A program made the translations under genes and the position numbers. From contig NC_041397.2 in assembly GCF_900747795.2 (NCBI RefSeq), positions 159,281,579 through 159,345,578 of the forward strand: a stretch of 64,000 nt of DNA. Direction: 5' to 3'. Under the pieces are notes generated by a model. It did no database searches and was not told where the DNA came from. It saw only the letters and a program-made list of their open reading frames with translations. The stretch comes from Erpetoichthys calabaricus. Its lineage: Eukaryota; Chordata; Cladistia; Polypteriformes; Polypteridae. Below, in pieces: positions 43,693 through 57,300 of this stretch. Within the stretch, counting starts at the first letter, position 1. The number at the start of each line of letters is the position of its first letter.

Positions 43693-46600
43693 GTGTGTGT
43701 TCAGTGCCCCGTGAAAATATTGATGTAAAACTGTTCTAAACGATGTAATACATAGTTCCCTAATGGGTAAGAACTGTTTGGATGGTTTTCTAAGTGTTAC
43801 TCAAGGTACTCATCAAATTCTCAAATTCACCTGATTTCCCCATTGAAACGAATTTGGCGAAACTGAAGTTGAGTGTTACTCAATGTTCCTTAACTTCTAT
43901 GTGTGGAAACCACATATATAACATGGGAAATGTTGGTTCCTAAAAGAATTCTACTGTTTAGATTAAATTCTACTAGATTTACCAGCCGTAACTCTTGTTA
44001 TCATTTCTAGTGTTTTTCAGCTCTTGAAACGCGCTATTGTGAATTCAAGTTACATTCAACTATAACTCAGTTCCCCGTGAAAATACTGATGTAAAACTGT
44101 TCTAAACGATGTAATACATAGTTCCCTATTAGGTAAGAACTGTTTGGATGGTTTCCTAAGTCTTACTGAAGGTAAACATCAACATCTCCAATTCACTTGT
44201 TTTCCCCATTGAAACGCATTGGGCGAAACTGAAGTTGAGTGTTACTCAATGTTTCTTAACTTCTATGTGTGGAAACCACTTGTATCACATGGGAAATGTT
44301 GGTTCCTAACAGAATTCTACTGCTTAGATCAAATTCTACTAGATTTACCAGCAGTTACTCTTGTTATCATTAGGAGTGTTTTTCAGCTCTTGAAACATGC
44401 TATTGTGAATTCACGTTACATTCAACTATAATTTAGGGCCCCGTGAAAATACTGATGTAAAACTGTTCTAAATGATGTAATACATACTTCCCTAATGGGA
44501 AAGAACTGTTTAGATGATTTCCTAAGTGTTACTGAAGGTAAACATCAACATCTCCAATTCACTTGTTTTCCCCATTGAAATGCATTGGGCGAAACTGAAG
44601 TTGAGTGTTACTCAATGTTTCTTAACTTCTATGTGTGGAAACCACTTGTATCACATGGGAAATGTTGGTTCCTAACAGAAGGCTTCTGCTTAGATCAAAT
44701 TCTACTAGATTTACGAGGCGTAACTTTTGTTATCATTAGGAGTGTTTTTCAGCTCTTGAAATCTGCTATTGTGAATTCAAGTTACATTCAACTATAATTT
44801 AGTGCCCCGTGAAAATACTGATGTAAAACTGTACTAAATGATGTAATACATAGTTCCCTAATGGGTAAGAACTGTTTGGATGGTTTCCTAAGAGTTATTG
44901 AAGGTACACATCAACATCTCAAATTCACTTGTTTTCCCCATTGAAACGCATTGGGGGAAACTGAAGTCGAGTGTTACTCAATGTTCCTTAACTTCTATGT
45001 GTGGAAACCACTTGTATCACATGGGAAATGTTGGTTCCTAACAGAATTCTACTGTGTAGATCAAATTCTACTAGATTTACCTGCCGTAACTCTTGTTATC
45101 ATTAGGAGTGTGTTTCAGCTCTTGAAACGCGCTATTGTGAATTCAAGTTACATTCAACTATAACTCAGTGCCCAGTGAAAATACTGAAGTAAAACTGTTC
45201 TTAACGATGTAATACATAGTTCCCTAATGGGTAAGAACTGTTTGGATGGTTTCCTAAGTGTTACTCAAGGTACACATCAACATCTCAAATTCACTTGTTT
45301 TCCCCTTTGAAATGCATTGGGCGAAACTGAAGTTGAGTGTTACTCAATGTTCCTTAACTTCGATGTGTGGAAACCAATTGTATCACATGTGAAATTATGG
45401 ATTCTAAGAGAATTTAACTGTGTAGATCAGATTCTACAAGATCAACCAGCCGTAACACTTCTTATCATTTGGAGTGTTTTTCAGATCTTCAAACGTGCCA
45501 TTGTGAATTCAAGTCACATTGAACTATAAGTCAGTGCCCCGTGGAAATACTGATGTAAAACTGTTCTAAATGATGTAATACATACTTCCCTAATGGGAAA
45601 GAACTGTTTAGATGATTTCCTAAGTGTTACTGAAGGTAAACATCAACATCTCCAATTCACTTGTTTTCCCCATTGAAACGCACTGGGCGAAACTGAAGTT
45701 GAGTGTTACTCAATGTTTCTTAACTTCTATGTGTGGAAACCACTTGTATCACATGGGAAATGTTGGTTCCTAACAGAAGGCTTCTGCTTAGATCAAATTC
45801 TACTAGATTTACGAGGCGTAAATTTTGTTATCATTAGGAGTGTTTTTCAGCTCTTGAAATCTGCTATTGTGAATTCAAGTTACATTCAACTATAATTTAG
45901 TGCCCCGTGAAAATACTGATGTAAAACTGTTCTAAATGATGTAATACATAGTTCCCTAATGGGAAAGAACTGTTTGGATGGTTTCCTAAGTGTTACTGAA
46001 GGTACAAATCAACATCTCCAATTCATTTGTTTTCCCCAATGAAACACATTGGGGGAAACTGAAGTTGAGTGTTACTCAATGTTTCTTAACTTCTATGTGG
46101 GGAAACCACTTGTATCACATGGGAAATGTTGGGTCCTGACAGAATTCAACTGTTTAAATCAAATTCTACTTGATTTACCAGCCGTAACTCTTGTTATCAT
46201 TAGGAGTGTTTATCAGCTCTTGAAACGTGCTATTGTGAATTCAAGTTACATTCAACTATAACTCAGTGCCCCATGAAAATACTGATGTAAAACTGTTCTA
46301 AACGATATAATACATAGTTCCCTAATTAGTAAAAACTGTTTGGATGGTTTCCTAAGTGTTAATCAAGGTAAACATCAACATCTTAAATTCAGTTGTTTTC
46401 CCCATTGAAACGCATAGGGAGAAACTGAACTTGAGTGTTACTCAATGTTCCTTAACTTCTATGTTTGGAAACCACTTGTATCACATGTGAAATGATGGAT
46501 TCTAACAGAATTTAACTGTGTAGATCAGATTCTACTAGATTAACCATCCGTAACACTTCTTATCATTTGGGGAGTTTTTCAGCTCTTGACACATGCCATT

Positions 46601-48144
46601 GTGAATTCAAGTTACATTCAACTATAACTCAGTGCACCGTGAAAATACTGATGTAAAACTGTTCTAAACGATGTAATACATACTTCCCTAATGGGTAAGA
46701 ACGGATTGGATAGTTACCTAAGTGTTACTGAAGGTACACATCAACATCTCAGATTCAATTGTTTTCCCCATTGAAACGCATAGGGCGAAAATAAAGTTGA
46801 GTGTTAATCAATGTTCCTTAACTTCTATGTGTGGAAAGCACTTGTATCACATGTGAAATGAAGGATTCTAACAGAATTTAACTGTGTAGAACAGATTCTA
46901 CAAGATCAACCAGCCGTATCACTTCTTATCATTTGGAGTGTTTTTCAGCTCTTCAATCGCGCCATTGTGAATTCAAGTTACATTCAACTATAACTCAGTG
47001 CCCCGTGGAAATACTGATGTAAAACTGTTCTAAATGATGTAATACATAGTTCCCTAATAAGGAATAACTGTTTGTATGGTTTCCTAAGTGTTACTCAAGG
47101 TACACATCAACATCTCAAATTCACTTGTTTTTCCCTTTGAAACGCATTGGGCAAAACAGAAGTTGAGTGTTACTCAATGTACCTTAACTTCTATGTGTGG
47201 AAACCACTTGTATCACTTGAGAAATGATGAGTTCTAACAGAATTTAACTGTGTAGATCAGATTCTACTAGATTAACCATCCGTAACACTTCTTATCATTT
47301 GGTGTGTTATTCAGCTCTTGAAACGCTCAATTGTGAATTCAAGTTACATTCAGCTATAACTCAGTGCCCCGTGAAAATACTGATGTAAAACTGTTCTAAA
47401 TGATGTAATACATAGTTCCCTAATGGGTAATAACTGTTTGGATGGTTTCCTAAGTGTTTCTCAAGGTACACATCAACATGTTAAAGTCACTTGTTTTCCC
47501 CATTGAAAGGCATTGGGCGAAACTGAACTTGAGTGTTACTCAATGTTCCTTAACTTCTATGTGTGGAAACCACTTGTATCACTTGAGAAATGATGAGTTC
47601 TAACAGAATTTAACTGTGTAGATCAGATTCTACTAGATTAACCATCCGTAACACTTGTTATCATTTGGTGTGTTTTTCAGCTCTTGAAACGTGCCATTGT
47701 GAATTCAAGTTACATTCAACTATAACTCAGGGTCCGGTGAAAATACTGATGTAAAACTGTTCTAAATGATGTAACACATAGTTCCCTAATAGGTAATAAC
47801 TATTTGGATGGTTTCCTAAGTGTTACTCAAGGTAAACATCAAAATCTCAGATTCAATTTGTTTTTCCCTTTGAAACACATTGGGCGAAAATAAAGTTGAG
47901 TGTTACTCAATGTTCCTTAACTTCTATGTGTGCAAACCACTTGTATCACATGTGAAATGATGGATTCAAACAGAATTTAACTCTGTAGATCAGATTCTGC
48001 TAGATTAACCATCCGTAACACTTCTCATCATTTGGTGTGTTTTTCAGATATTGAAACGTGCCATTGTGAATTCAAGTTACCTTCAACTGTAACTCAGTGC
48101 CCCGTCAAAATACTGATGTAAAACTGTTCTAAATTATGTAATAC
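43693..48144 (+). repeat. 366-bp satellite, plus-oriented block (~12 monomers)
   Basis: Tandem monomers of 366 bp: the start of one recurrent 70-residue frame falls at 44,219, 44,585, 44,951, 45,317 and 46,049, exact multiples of 366. Marker words are CAGTGCCCCGTGAAAATACT, TTCCCCATTGAAACGCATTG and CTTAACTTCTATGTGTGGAA. Monomers differ by several percent. The recurrent short frames are repeats of one spurious frame, not genes. Confidence 0.97.
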
Positions 48145-48344
48145 NNNNNNNNNNNNNNNNNNNNNNNNNNNNNNNNNNNNNNNNNNNNNNNNNNNNNNNN
48201 NNNNNNNNNNNNNNNNNNNNNNNNNNNNNNNNNNNNNNNNNNNNNNNNNNNNNNNNNNNNNNNNNNNNNNNNNNNNNNNNNNNNNNNNNNNNNNNNNNNN
48301 NNNNNNNNNNNNNNNNNNNNNNNNNNNNNNNNNNNNNNNNNNNN
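48145..48344. other. Assembly gap (200 N)
   Basis: Exactly 200 N, probably a fixed-size scaffolding gap. The satellite changes orientation across it. Confidence 0.99.
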
Positions 48345-51300
48345 TACTTACCCATTAGGGAACTATGTATTACATCATTTAGAACAGTTTTACATCAGTA
48401 TTTTCATGTGGGACTGAGATATAGTTGAATGTAACATGACTTCACAATGGTGCGTTTCAAGAGCTGAAAAACACTCCAAGTGATAACAAGTGTTACGGCT
48501 GGTTAATCTAGTAGAATCTGATATACACAGTTAAATTCTGTTAGAATCCATCATTTCACATGTGATACAAGTGGTTTCCACACATAGAAGTTAAGGAACA
48601 TTGAGTAACACTCAACATCAGTTTTGCCCAATGCGTTTCAATGGGGAAAACAAGTGAATTTGAGATGTTGATGTTTACCTTGAGTAACACTTAGGAAACC
48701 ATCCAAAGAGTTATTACCCATTAGAGAACTATGTATTACATCATTTGGAACAGTTTTACATCAGTATTTTCACGTGGGACTGAGTTATAGTTGAATGTAA
48801 CTTGACTTCACAATGGTGCGTTTCAAGAGCTGAAAAACACTCCAAGTGATAAGAAGTGTTACGGCTGGTTAATCTAGTAGAATCTGATCTACACAGTTAA
48901 ATTCTGTTAGAATCCATCATTTCACATGTGATACAAGTGGTTTCCACACATAGAAGTTAAGGAACATTGAGTAACAATCAACATCAGTTTTCCCAATGCG
49001 TTTCAATGGGGAAAACAAGTGAATTTGAGATGTTGATGTTTACCTTGAGTAACACTTAGGAAACCATCCAAAGAGTTATTACCCATTAGCGAACTATGTA
49101 TTACATCATTTGGAACAGTTTTACATCAGTATTTTCACGTGGGACTGAGATATAGTTGAATGTAACTTGACTTCACAATGGTGCGTTTCAAGAGCTGAAA
49201 AACACTCCAAGTGATAACAAGTTTTACGGCTGGTTAATCTAGTAGAATCTGATCTACACAGTTAAATTCTGTTAGAATCCATCATTTCACATGTGATACA
49301 AGTGGTTTCCACACATAGAAGTTAAGGAACATTGAGTAACAATCAACATCAGTTTTCCCAATGCGTTTCAATGGTGAAAACAAGTGAATTTGAGATGTTG
49401 ATGTTTACCTTGAGTAACACTTAGGAAACCATACAAAGAGTTATTACCCATTAGAGAACTATGTATTACATCATTTGGAACAGTTTTACATCAGTATTTT
49501 CACGTGGGACTGAGATATAGTTGAATGTAACATGACTTCACAATGGTGCCTTTCAAGAGCTGAAAAACACTCCAAGTGATAACACGTGTTACGGCTGGTT
49601 AATCTAGTAGAATCTGATATACACAGTTAAATTCTGTTAGAATCCATCATTTCACATGTGATACAAGTGGTTTCCACACATAGAAGTTAAGGAACATTGA
49701 GTAACACTCAACATCAGTTTTGCCCAATGCGTTTCAATGGGGAAAACAAGTGAATTTGAGATGTTGATGTTTACCTTGAGTAACACTTAGGAAACCATCC
49801 AAAGAGTTATTACCCATTAGAGAACTATGTATTACATCATTTGGAACAGTTTTACATCAGTATTTTCACGTGGGACTGAGATATAGTTGAATGTAACATG
49901 ACTTCACAATGGTGCGTTTCAAGAGCTGAAAAACACTCCAAGTGATAACACGTGTTACGGCTGGTTAATCTAGTAGAATCTGATCCACACAGTTAAATTC
50001 TGTTAGAATCCATCATTTCACATGTGATACAAGTGGTTTCCACACATAGAAGTTAAGGAACATTGAGTAACAATCAACATCAGTTTTCCCAATGCGTTTC
50101 AATGGGGAAAACAAGTGAATTTGAGATGTTGATGTTTACCTTGAGTAACACTTAGGAAACCATCCAAAGAGTTATTACCCATTAGCGAACTATGTATTAC
50201 ATCATTTGGAATAGTTTTACATCAGTATTTTCACGGGGACTGAGATATAGTTGAATGTAACTTGACTTCACAATGGTGCGTTTCAAGAGCTGAAAAACAC
50301 TCCAAGTGATAAGAAGTGTTACGGCTGGTTAATCTAGTAGAATCTGATCTACACAGTTAAATTCTGTTAGAATCCATCATTTCACATGTGATACAAGTGG
50401 TTTCCACACATAGAAGTTAAGGAAGATTGAGTAACACTCAACATCAGTTTTGCCCAATGCGTTTCAATGGGGAAAACAAGTGAATTTGAGATGTTGATGT
50501 TTACCTTGAGTAACACTTAGGAAACCATCCAAACAGTTATTACCCATTAGGGAACTATGTATTACATCATTTGGAACAGTTTTACATCAGTATTTTCATG
50601 TGGCACTGAGTTATAGTTGAATGTAACATGACTTCACAATGGTGCGTTTCAAGAGCTGAAAAACACTCCAAATGATAAGAAGTGTTACGGCTGGTTATCT
50701 AGTAGAATCTGATATACACAGTTAAATTCTGTTAGAATCCATCATTTCACATGTGATACAAGTGGTTTCCACACATAGAAGTTAAGAAACATTGAGTAAC
50801 AATCAACTTCAGTTTCTCCCAATGCGTTTCAATGGGGAAAAAAAGTGAATTTGAGATGTTGATGTGTAACTTGAGTAACACTTAGGAAACCATTCAAAGA
50901 GTTATTACCCATTAGAGAACTATGTATTACATCATTTGGAACAGTTTTACATCAGTATTTTCACGTGGGACTGAGATATAGTTGAATGTAACATGACTTC
51001 ACAATGGTGCGTTTCAAGAGCTGAAAAACACTCCAAGTGATAACAAGTGTTACGTCTGGTTAATCTAGTACAATCTGATCTACACAGTTAAATTCTGTTA
51101 GAATCCATCATTTCACATGTGCTACAAGTGGTTTCCACACATAGAAGTTAAGGAACATTGAGTAACAATCAACATCAGTTTTCCCAATGCGTTTCAATGG
51201 TGAAAACAAGTGAATTTGAGATGTTGATGTTTACCTTGAGTAACACTTAGGAAACCATACAAAGAGTTATTACCCATTAGAGAACTATGTATTACATCAT

Positions 51301-54300
51301 TTGGAACAGTTTTACATCAGTATTTTCACGTGGGACTGAGATATAGTTGAATGTAACTTGACTTCACAATGGTGCCTTTCAAGAGCTGAAAAACACTCCA
51401 AGTGATAAGAAGTGTTACGGCTAGTTAATCTAGTAGAATCTGATCTACACAGTTAAATTCTGTTAGAATCCATCATTTCACATGTGATACAAGTGGTTTC
51501 CACACACTGAAGTTAAGGAACATTGAGTAACACTCAACATCAGTTTTGCCCAATGCGTTTCAATGGGGAAAACAAGTGAATTTGAGATGTAGATGTTTAC
51601 CTTGAGTAACACTTAGGAAACCATCCAAAGAGTTATTACCCATTAGGAGAACTATGTATTACATCATTTGGAACAGTTTTACATCAGTATTTTCACGTGG
51701 GACTGAGTTATAGTTGAATGTAACATGACTTCACAATGGTGCGTTTCGAGAGCTGAAAAACACTCAAAGTGATAACAAGTGTTACGGCCGGTTAATCTAG
51801 TAGAATCTGATCTACACAGTTAAATTCTGTTAGAATCCATCATTTCACATGTGATACAAGTGGTTTCCACACATAGAAGTTAAGGAACATTGAGTAACAA
51901 TCAACATCAGTTTTCCCAATGCGTTTCAATGGGGAAAACAAGTGAATTTGAGATGTTGATGTTTACCTTGAGTAACACTTAGGAAACCATCCAAAGAGTT
52001 ATTACCCATTAGCGAACTATGTATTACATCATTTGGAACAGTTTTACATCAGTATTTTCACGTGGGACTGAGATATAGTTGAATGTAACTTGACTTCACA
52101 ATGGTGCGTTTCAAGAGCTGATAAAACACTCCAAGTGATAACAAGTGTTACGGCTGGTTAATCTAGTAGAATCTGATCTACACAGTTAAATTCTGTTAGA
52201 ATCCATCATTTCACATGTGATACAAGTGGTTTCCACACATAGAAGTTAAGGAACATTGAGTAACACTCAACATCAGTTTTGCCCAATGCGTTTCAATGGG
52301 GAAAACAAGTGAATTTGAGATGTTGATGTTTACCTTGAGTAACACTTAGGAAACCATCCAAAGAGTTATTACCCATTAGAGAACTATGTATTACATCATT
52401 TGGAACAGTTTTAAATCAGTATTTTCACGTGGGACTGAGATATAGTTGAATGTAACATGACTTCACAATGGTGCGCTTCAAGAGCTGAAAAACACTCCAA
52501 GTGATAACAAGTGTTACGGCTGGTAATCTAGTAGAATCTGATATACACAGTTAAATTCTGTTAGAATCCATCATTTCACATGTGATACAAGTGGTTTCCA
52601 CACATAGAAGTTAAGAAACATTGAGTAACAATCAACATCAGTTTTCCCAATGCGTTTCAATGGGGAAAACAAGTGAATTTGAGATGTTGATGTTTACCTT
52701 GAGTAACACTTAGGAAACCATACAAAGAGTTATTACCCATTAGAGAACTATGTATTACATCATTTGGAACAGTTTTACATCAGTATTTTCACGTGGGACT
52801 GAGATATAGTTGAATGTAACATGACTTCACAATGGTGCCTTTCAAGAGCTGAAAAACACTCCAAGTGATAACAAGTGTTACGGCTAGTTAATCTAGTAGA
52901 ATCTGATCTACACAGTTAAATTCTGTTAGAATCGATCATTTCACATGTGATACAAGTGGTTTCCACACACTGAAGTTAAGGAACATTGAGTAACAATCAA
53001 CATCAGTTTTGCCCAATGCGTTTCAATGGGGAAAACAAGTGAATTTGAGATGTAGATGTTTACCTTGAGTAACACTTAGGAAACCATCCAAAGAGTTATT
53101 ACCCATTAGAGAACTATGTATTACATCATTTGGAACAGTTTTACATCAGTATTTTCACGTGGGACTGAGATATAGTTGAATGTAACATGACTTCACAATG
53201 GTGCGTTTCGAGAGCTGAAAAACACTCCAAGTGATAACAAGTGTTACGGCCGGTTAATCTAGTAGAATCTGATCTACACAGTTAAATTCTGTTAGAATCC
53301 ATCATTTCACATGTGATACAAGTGGTTTCCACACATAGAAGTTAAGGAACATTGAGTAACAATCAACATCAGTTTTCCCAATGCGTTTCAATGGGGAAAA
53401 CAAGTGAATTTGAGATGTTGATGTTTACCTTGAGTAACACTTAGGAAACCATCCAAAGAGTTACTCACCCATTAGAGAACTATGTATTACATCATTTGGA
53501 ACAGTTTTACATCAGTATTTTCATGTGGGACTGAGATATAGTTCAATGTAACTTGACTTCACAATGGAGCGTTTCAAGAGCTGAAAAACACTCCAAGTGA
53601 TAACAAGTGTTACGGCTGGTTAATCTAGTAGAATCTGATATACACAGTTAAATTCTGTTAGAATCCATCATTTCACATGTGATACAAGTGGTTTCCACAC
53701 ATAGAAGTTAAGGAACATTGAGTAACACTCAACATCAGTTTTGCCCAATGCGTTTCAATGGGGAAAACAAGTGAATTTGAGATGTTGATGTTTACCTTGA
53801 GTAACACTTAGGAAACCATCCAAAGAGTTATTACCCATTAGAGAACTATGTATTACATCATTTGGAACAGTTTTACATCAGTATTTTCACGTGGCACTGA
53901 GTTATAGTTGAATGTAACTTGACTTCACAATGGTGCGTTTCAAGAGCTGAAAAACACTCCAAGTGATAAGAAGTGTTACGGCTGGTTAATCTAGTAGAAT
54001 CTGATCTACACAGTTAAATTCTGTTAGAATCCATCATTTCACATGTGATACAAGTGGTTTCCACACATAGAAGTTAAGGAACATTGAGTAACAATCAACA
54101 TCAGTTTTCCCAATGCGTTTCAATGGGGAAAACAAGTGAATTTGAGATGTTGATGTGTACCTTGAGTAACACTTAGGAAACCATCCAAACAGTTATTACC
54201 CATTAGCGAACTATGTATTACATCATTTGGAACAGTTTTACATCAGTATTTTCACGGGGCACTGAGTTATAGTTGAATGTAACTTGACTTCACAATGGTG

Positions 54301-57300
54301 CGTTTCAAGAGCTGAAAAACACTCCAAGTGATAAGAAGTGTTACGGCTGGTTAATCTAGTAGAATCTGATCTACACAGTTAAATTCTGTTAGAATCCATC
54401 ATTTCACATGTGATACAAGTGGTTTCCACACATAGAAGTTAAGGAACATTGAGTAACAATCAACTTCAGTTTTGCCCAATGCGTTTCAATGGTGAAAACA
54501 AGTGAATTTGAGATGTTGATGTTTACCTTGAGTAACACTTAGGAAACCATACAAACAGTTATTACCCATTAGAGAACTATGTATTACATCATTTGGAACA
54601 GTTTTACATCAGTATTTTCACGGGGCACTGAGTTATAGTTGAATGTAACTTGACTTCACAATGGCGCGTTTCAAGAGCTGAAAAACACTCCAAGTGATAA
54701 GAAGTGTTACGGCTGGTTAATCTAGTAGAATCTGATCTACACAGTTAAATTCTGTTAGAATCCATCATTTCACATGTGATACAAGTGGTTTCCACACATA
54801 GAAGTTAAGGAACATTGAGTAACACTCAACATCAGTTTTGCCCAATGCGTTTCAATGGGGAAAACAAGTGAATTTGAGATGTTGATGTTTACCTTGAGTA
54901 ACACTTAGGAAACCATCCAAACAGTTCTTACCCATTAGGGAACTATGTATTACATCATTTAGAACAGTTTTACATCAGTATTTTCATGGGGCACTGAGTT
55001 ATAGTTGAATGTAACTTGAATTCACAATGGTGCGTTTCAAGAGCTGAAAAACACTCCAAATGATAAGACGTGTTACGGCTGGTTAATCTAGTAGAATCTG
55101 ATCCACACAGTTAAATTCTGTTAGAATCCATCATTTCACATGTGATACAAGTGGTTTCCACACATAGAAGTTAAGGAACATTGAGTAACACTCAACTTCA
55201 GTTTTCCCAATGCGTTTCAATGGGGAAAACAAGTGAATTTGAGATGTTGATGTGTACCTTGAGTAACACTTAGGAAACCATCCAAACAGTTATTACCCAT
55301 TAGCGAACTATGTATTACATCATTTGGAACAGTTTTACATCAGTATTTTCACGGGGCACTGAGTTATAGTTGAATGTAACTTGACTTCACAATGGCTTGT
55401 TTCAAGAGCTGAAAAACACTCCAAATGATAAGAAGTGTTACGGCTGGTTAATCTAGTAGAATCTGATCTACACAGTTAAATTCTGTTAGAATCCATCATT
55501 TCACATGTGATACAAGTGGTTTCCACACATAGAAGTTAAGGAACATTGAGTAACACTCAACATCAGTTTCGCCCAATGCGTTTCAATGGGGAAAACAAGT
55601 GAATTTGAGATGTTGATGTTTACCTTGAGTAACACTTAGGAAACCATCCAAACAGTTATTACCCATTAGGGAACTATGTATTACATCATTTAGAACAGTT
55701 TTACATCAGTATTTTCATGGGGCACTGAGTTATAGTTGAATGTAACATGACTTCACAATGGTGCGTTTCAAGAGCTGAAAAACACTCCAAATGATAAGAA
55801 GTGTTACGGCTGGTTAATCTAGTAGAATCTGATATACACAGTTAAATTCTGTTAGAATCCATCATTTCACATGTGATACAAGTGGTTTCCACACATAGAA
55901 GTTAAGGAACATTGAGTAACACTCAATTTCAGTTTCTCCCAATGCGTTTCAATGGGGAAAAAAAGTGAATTTGAGATGTTGATGTGTAACTTGAGTAACA
56001 CTTAGGAAACCATCCAAACAGTTCTTACTCATTAGGGAACTATGTATTACATCATTTGGAACAGTTTTACATCAGTATTTTCACGGGGCACAGAGTTATA
56101 GTTGAATGTAACTTGAATTCACAATGGCGCGTTTCAAGAGCTGAAAAACACTCCAAATGATAAGACGTGTTACGGCTGGTTAATCTAGTACAATCTGATC
56201 TACACAGTTAAATTCTGTTAGAATCCATCATTTCACATGTGCTACAAGTGGTTTCCACACATAGAAGTTAAGGAACATTGAGTAACACTCAACTTCAGTT
56301 TCTCCCAATGTGTTTCAATGGTGAAAACAAGTGAATTTGAGATGTTGATGTTTACCTTGAGTAACACTTAGGAAACCATACAAACAGTTATTACCCATTA
56401 GGGAACTATGTATTACATCATTTAGAACAGTTTTACATCAGTATTTTCACGGGGCACAGAGTTATAGTTGAATGTAACATGAATTCACAATGGCGCCTTT
56501 CAAGAGCTGAAAAACACTCCAAATGATAAGACGTGTTACGGCTAGTTAATCTAGTAGAATCTGATCTACACAGTTAAATTCTGTTAGAATCCATCATTTC
56601 ACATGTGATACAATTGTTTCCACACACTGAAGTTAAGGAACATTGAGTAACACTCAACTTCAGTTTCGCCCAATGCGTTTCAATGGGCAAAACAAGTGAA
56701 TTTGAGATGTTGATGTGTACCTTGATTAACACTTAGGAAACCATCCAAACAGTTCTTACCCATTAGGGAACTATGTTTTACATCATTTAGAACAGTTTTA
56801 CATCAGTATTTTCACGGGGCACAGAGTTATAGTTGAATGTAACATGAATTCACAATGGCGCGTTTCGAGAGCTGAAAAACACTCCAAATGATAAGACGTG
56901 TTACGGCCGGTTAATCTAGTAGAATCTGATCTACACAGTTAAATTGTGTTAGAATCCATCATTTCACATGTGATACAAGTGGTTTCCACACATAGAAGTT
57001 AAGGAACATTGAGTAACAATCAACATCAGTTTTCCCAATGCGTTTCAATGGGGAAAACAAGTGAATTTGAGATGTTGATGTTTACCTTGAGTAACACTTA
57101 GGAAACCATCCAAAGAGTTATTACCCATTAGCGAACTATGTATTACATCATTTGGAACAGTTTTACATCAGTATTTTCACGGGGACTGAGATATAGTTGA
57201 ATGTAACTTGACTTCACAATGGTGCGTTTCAAGAGCTGAAAAACACTCCAAGTGATAACAAGTGTTACGGCTGGTTAATCTAGTAGAATCTGATCTACAC

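Noticed and set aside
44219-46261. Repeated 70-residue open frames beginning MGETEVECYSMFLNFY
   Set aside because: They recur every 366 bp because the DNA is satellite. The frame is lost in many monomers and no coding bias is seen.
48134-48355. Open frame across the N gap
   Set aside because: It consists of unknown residues over the 200-N gap.
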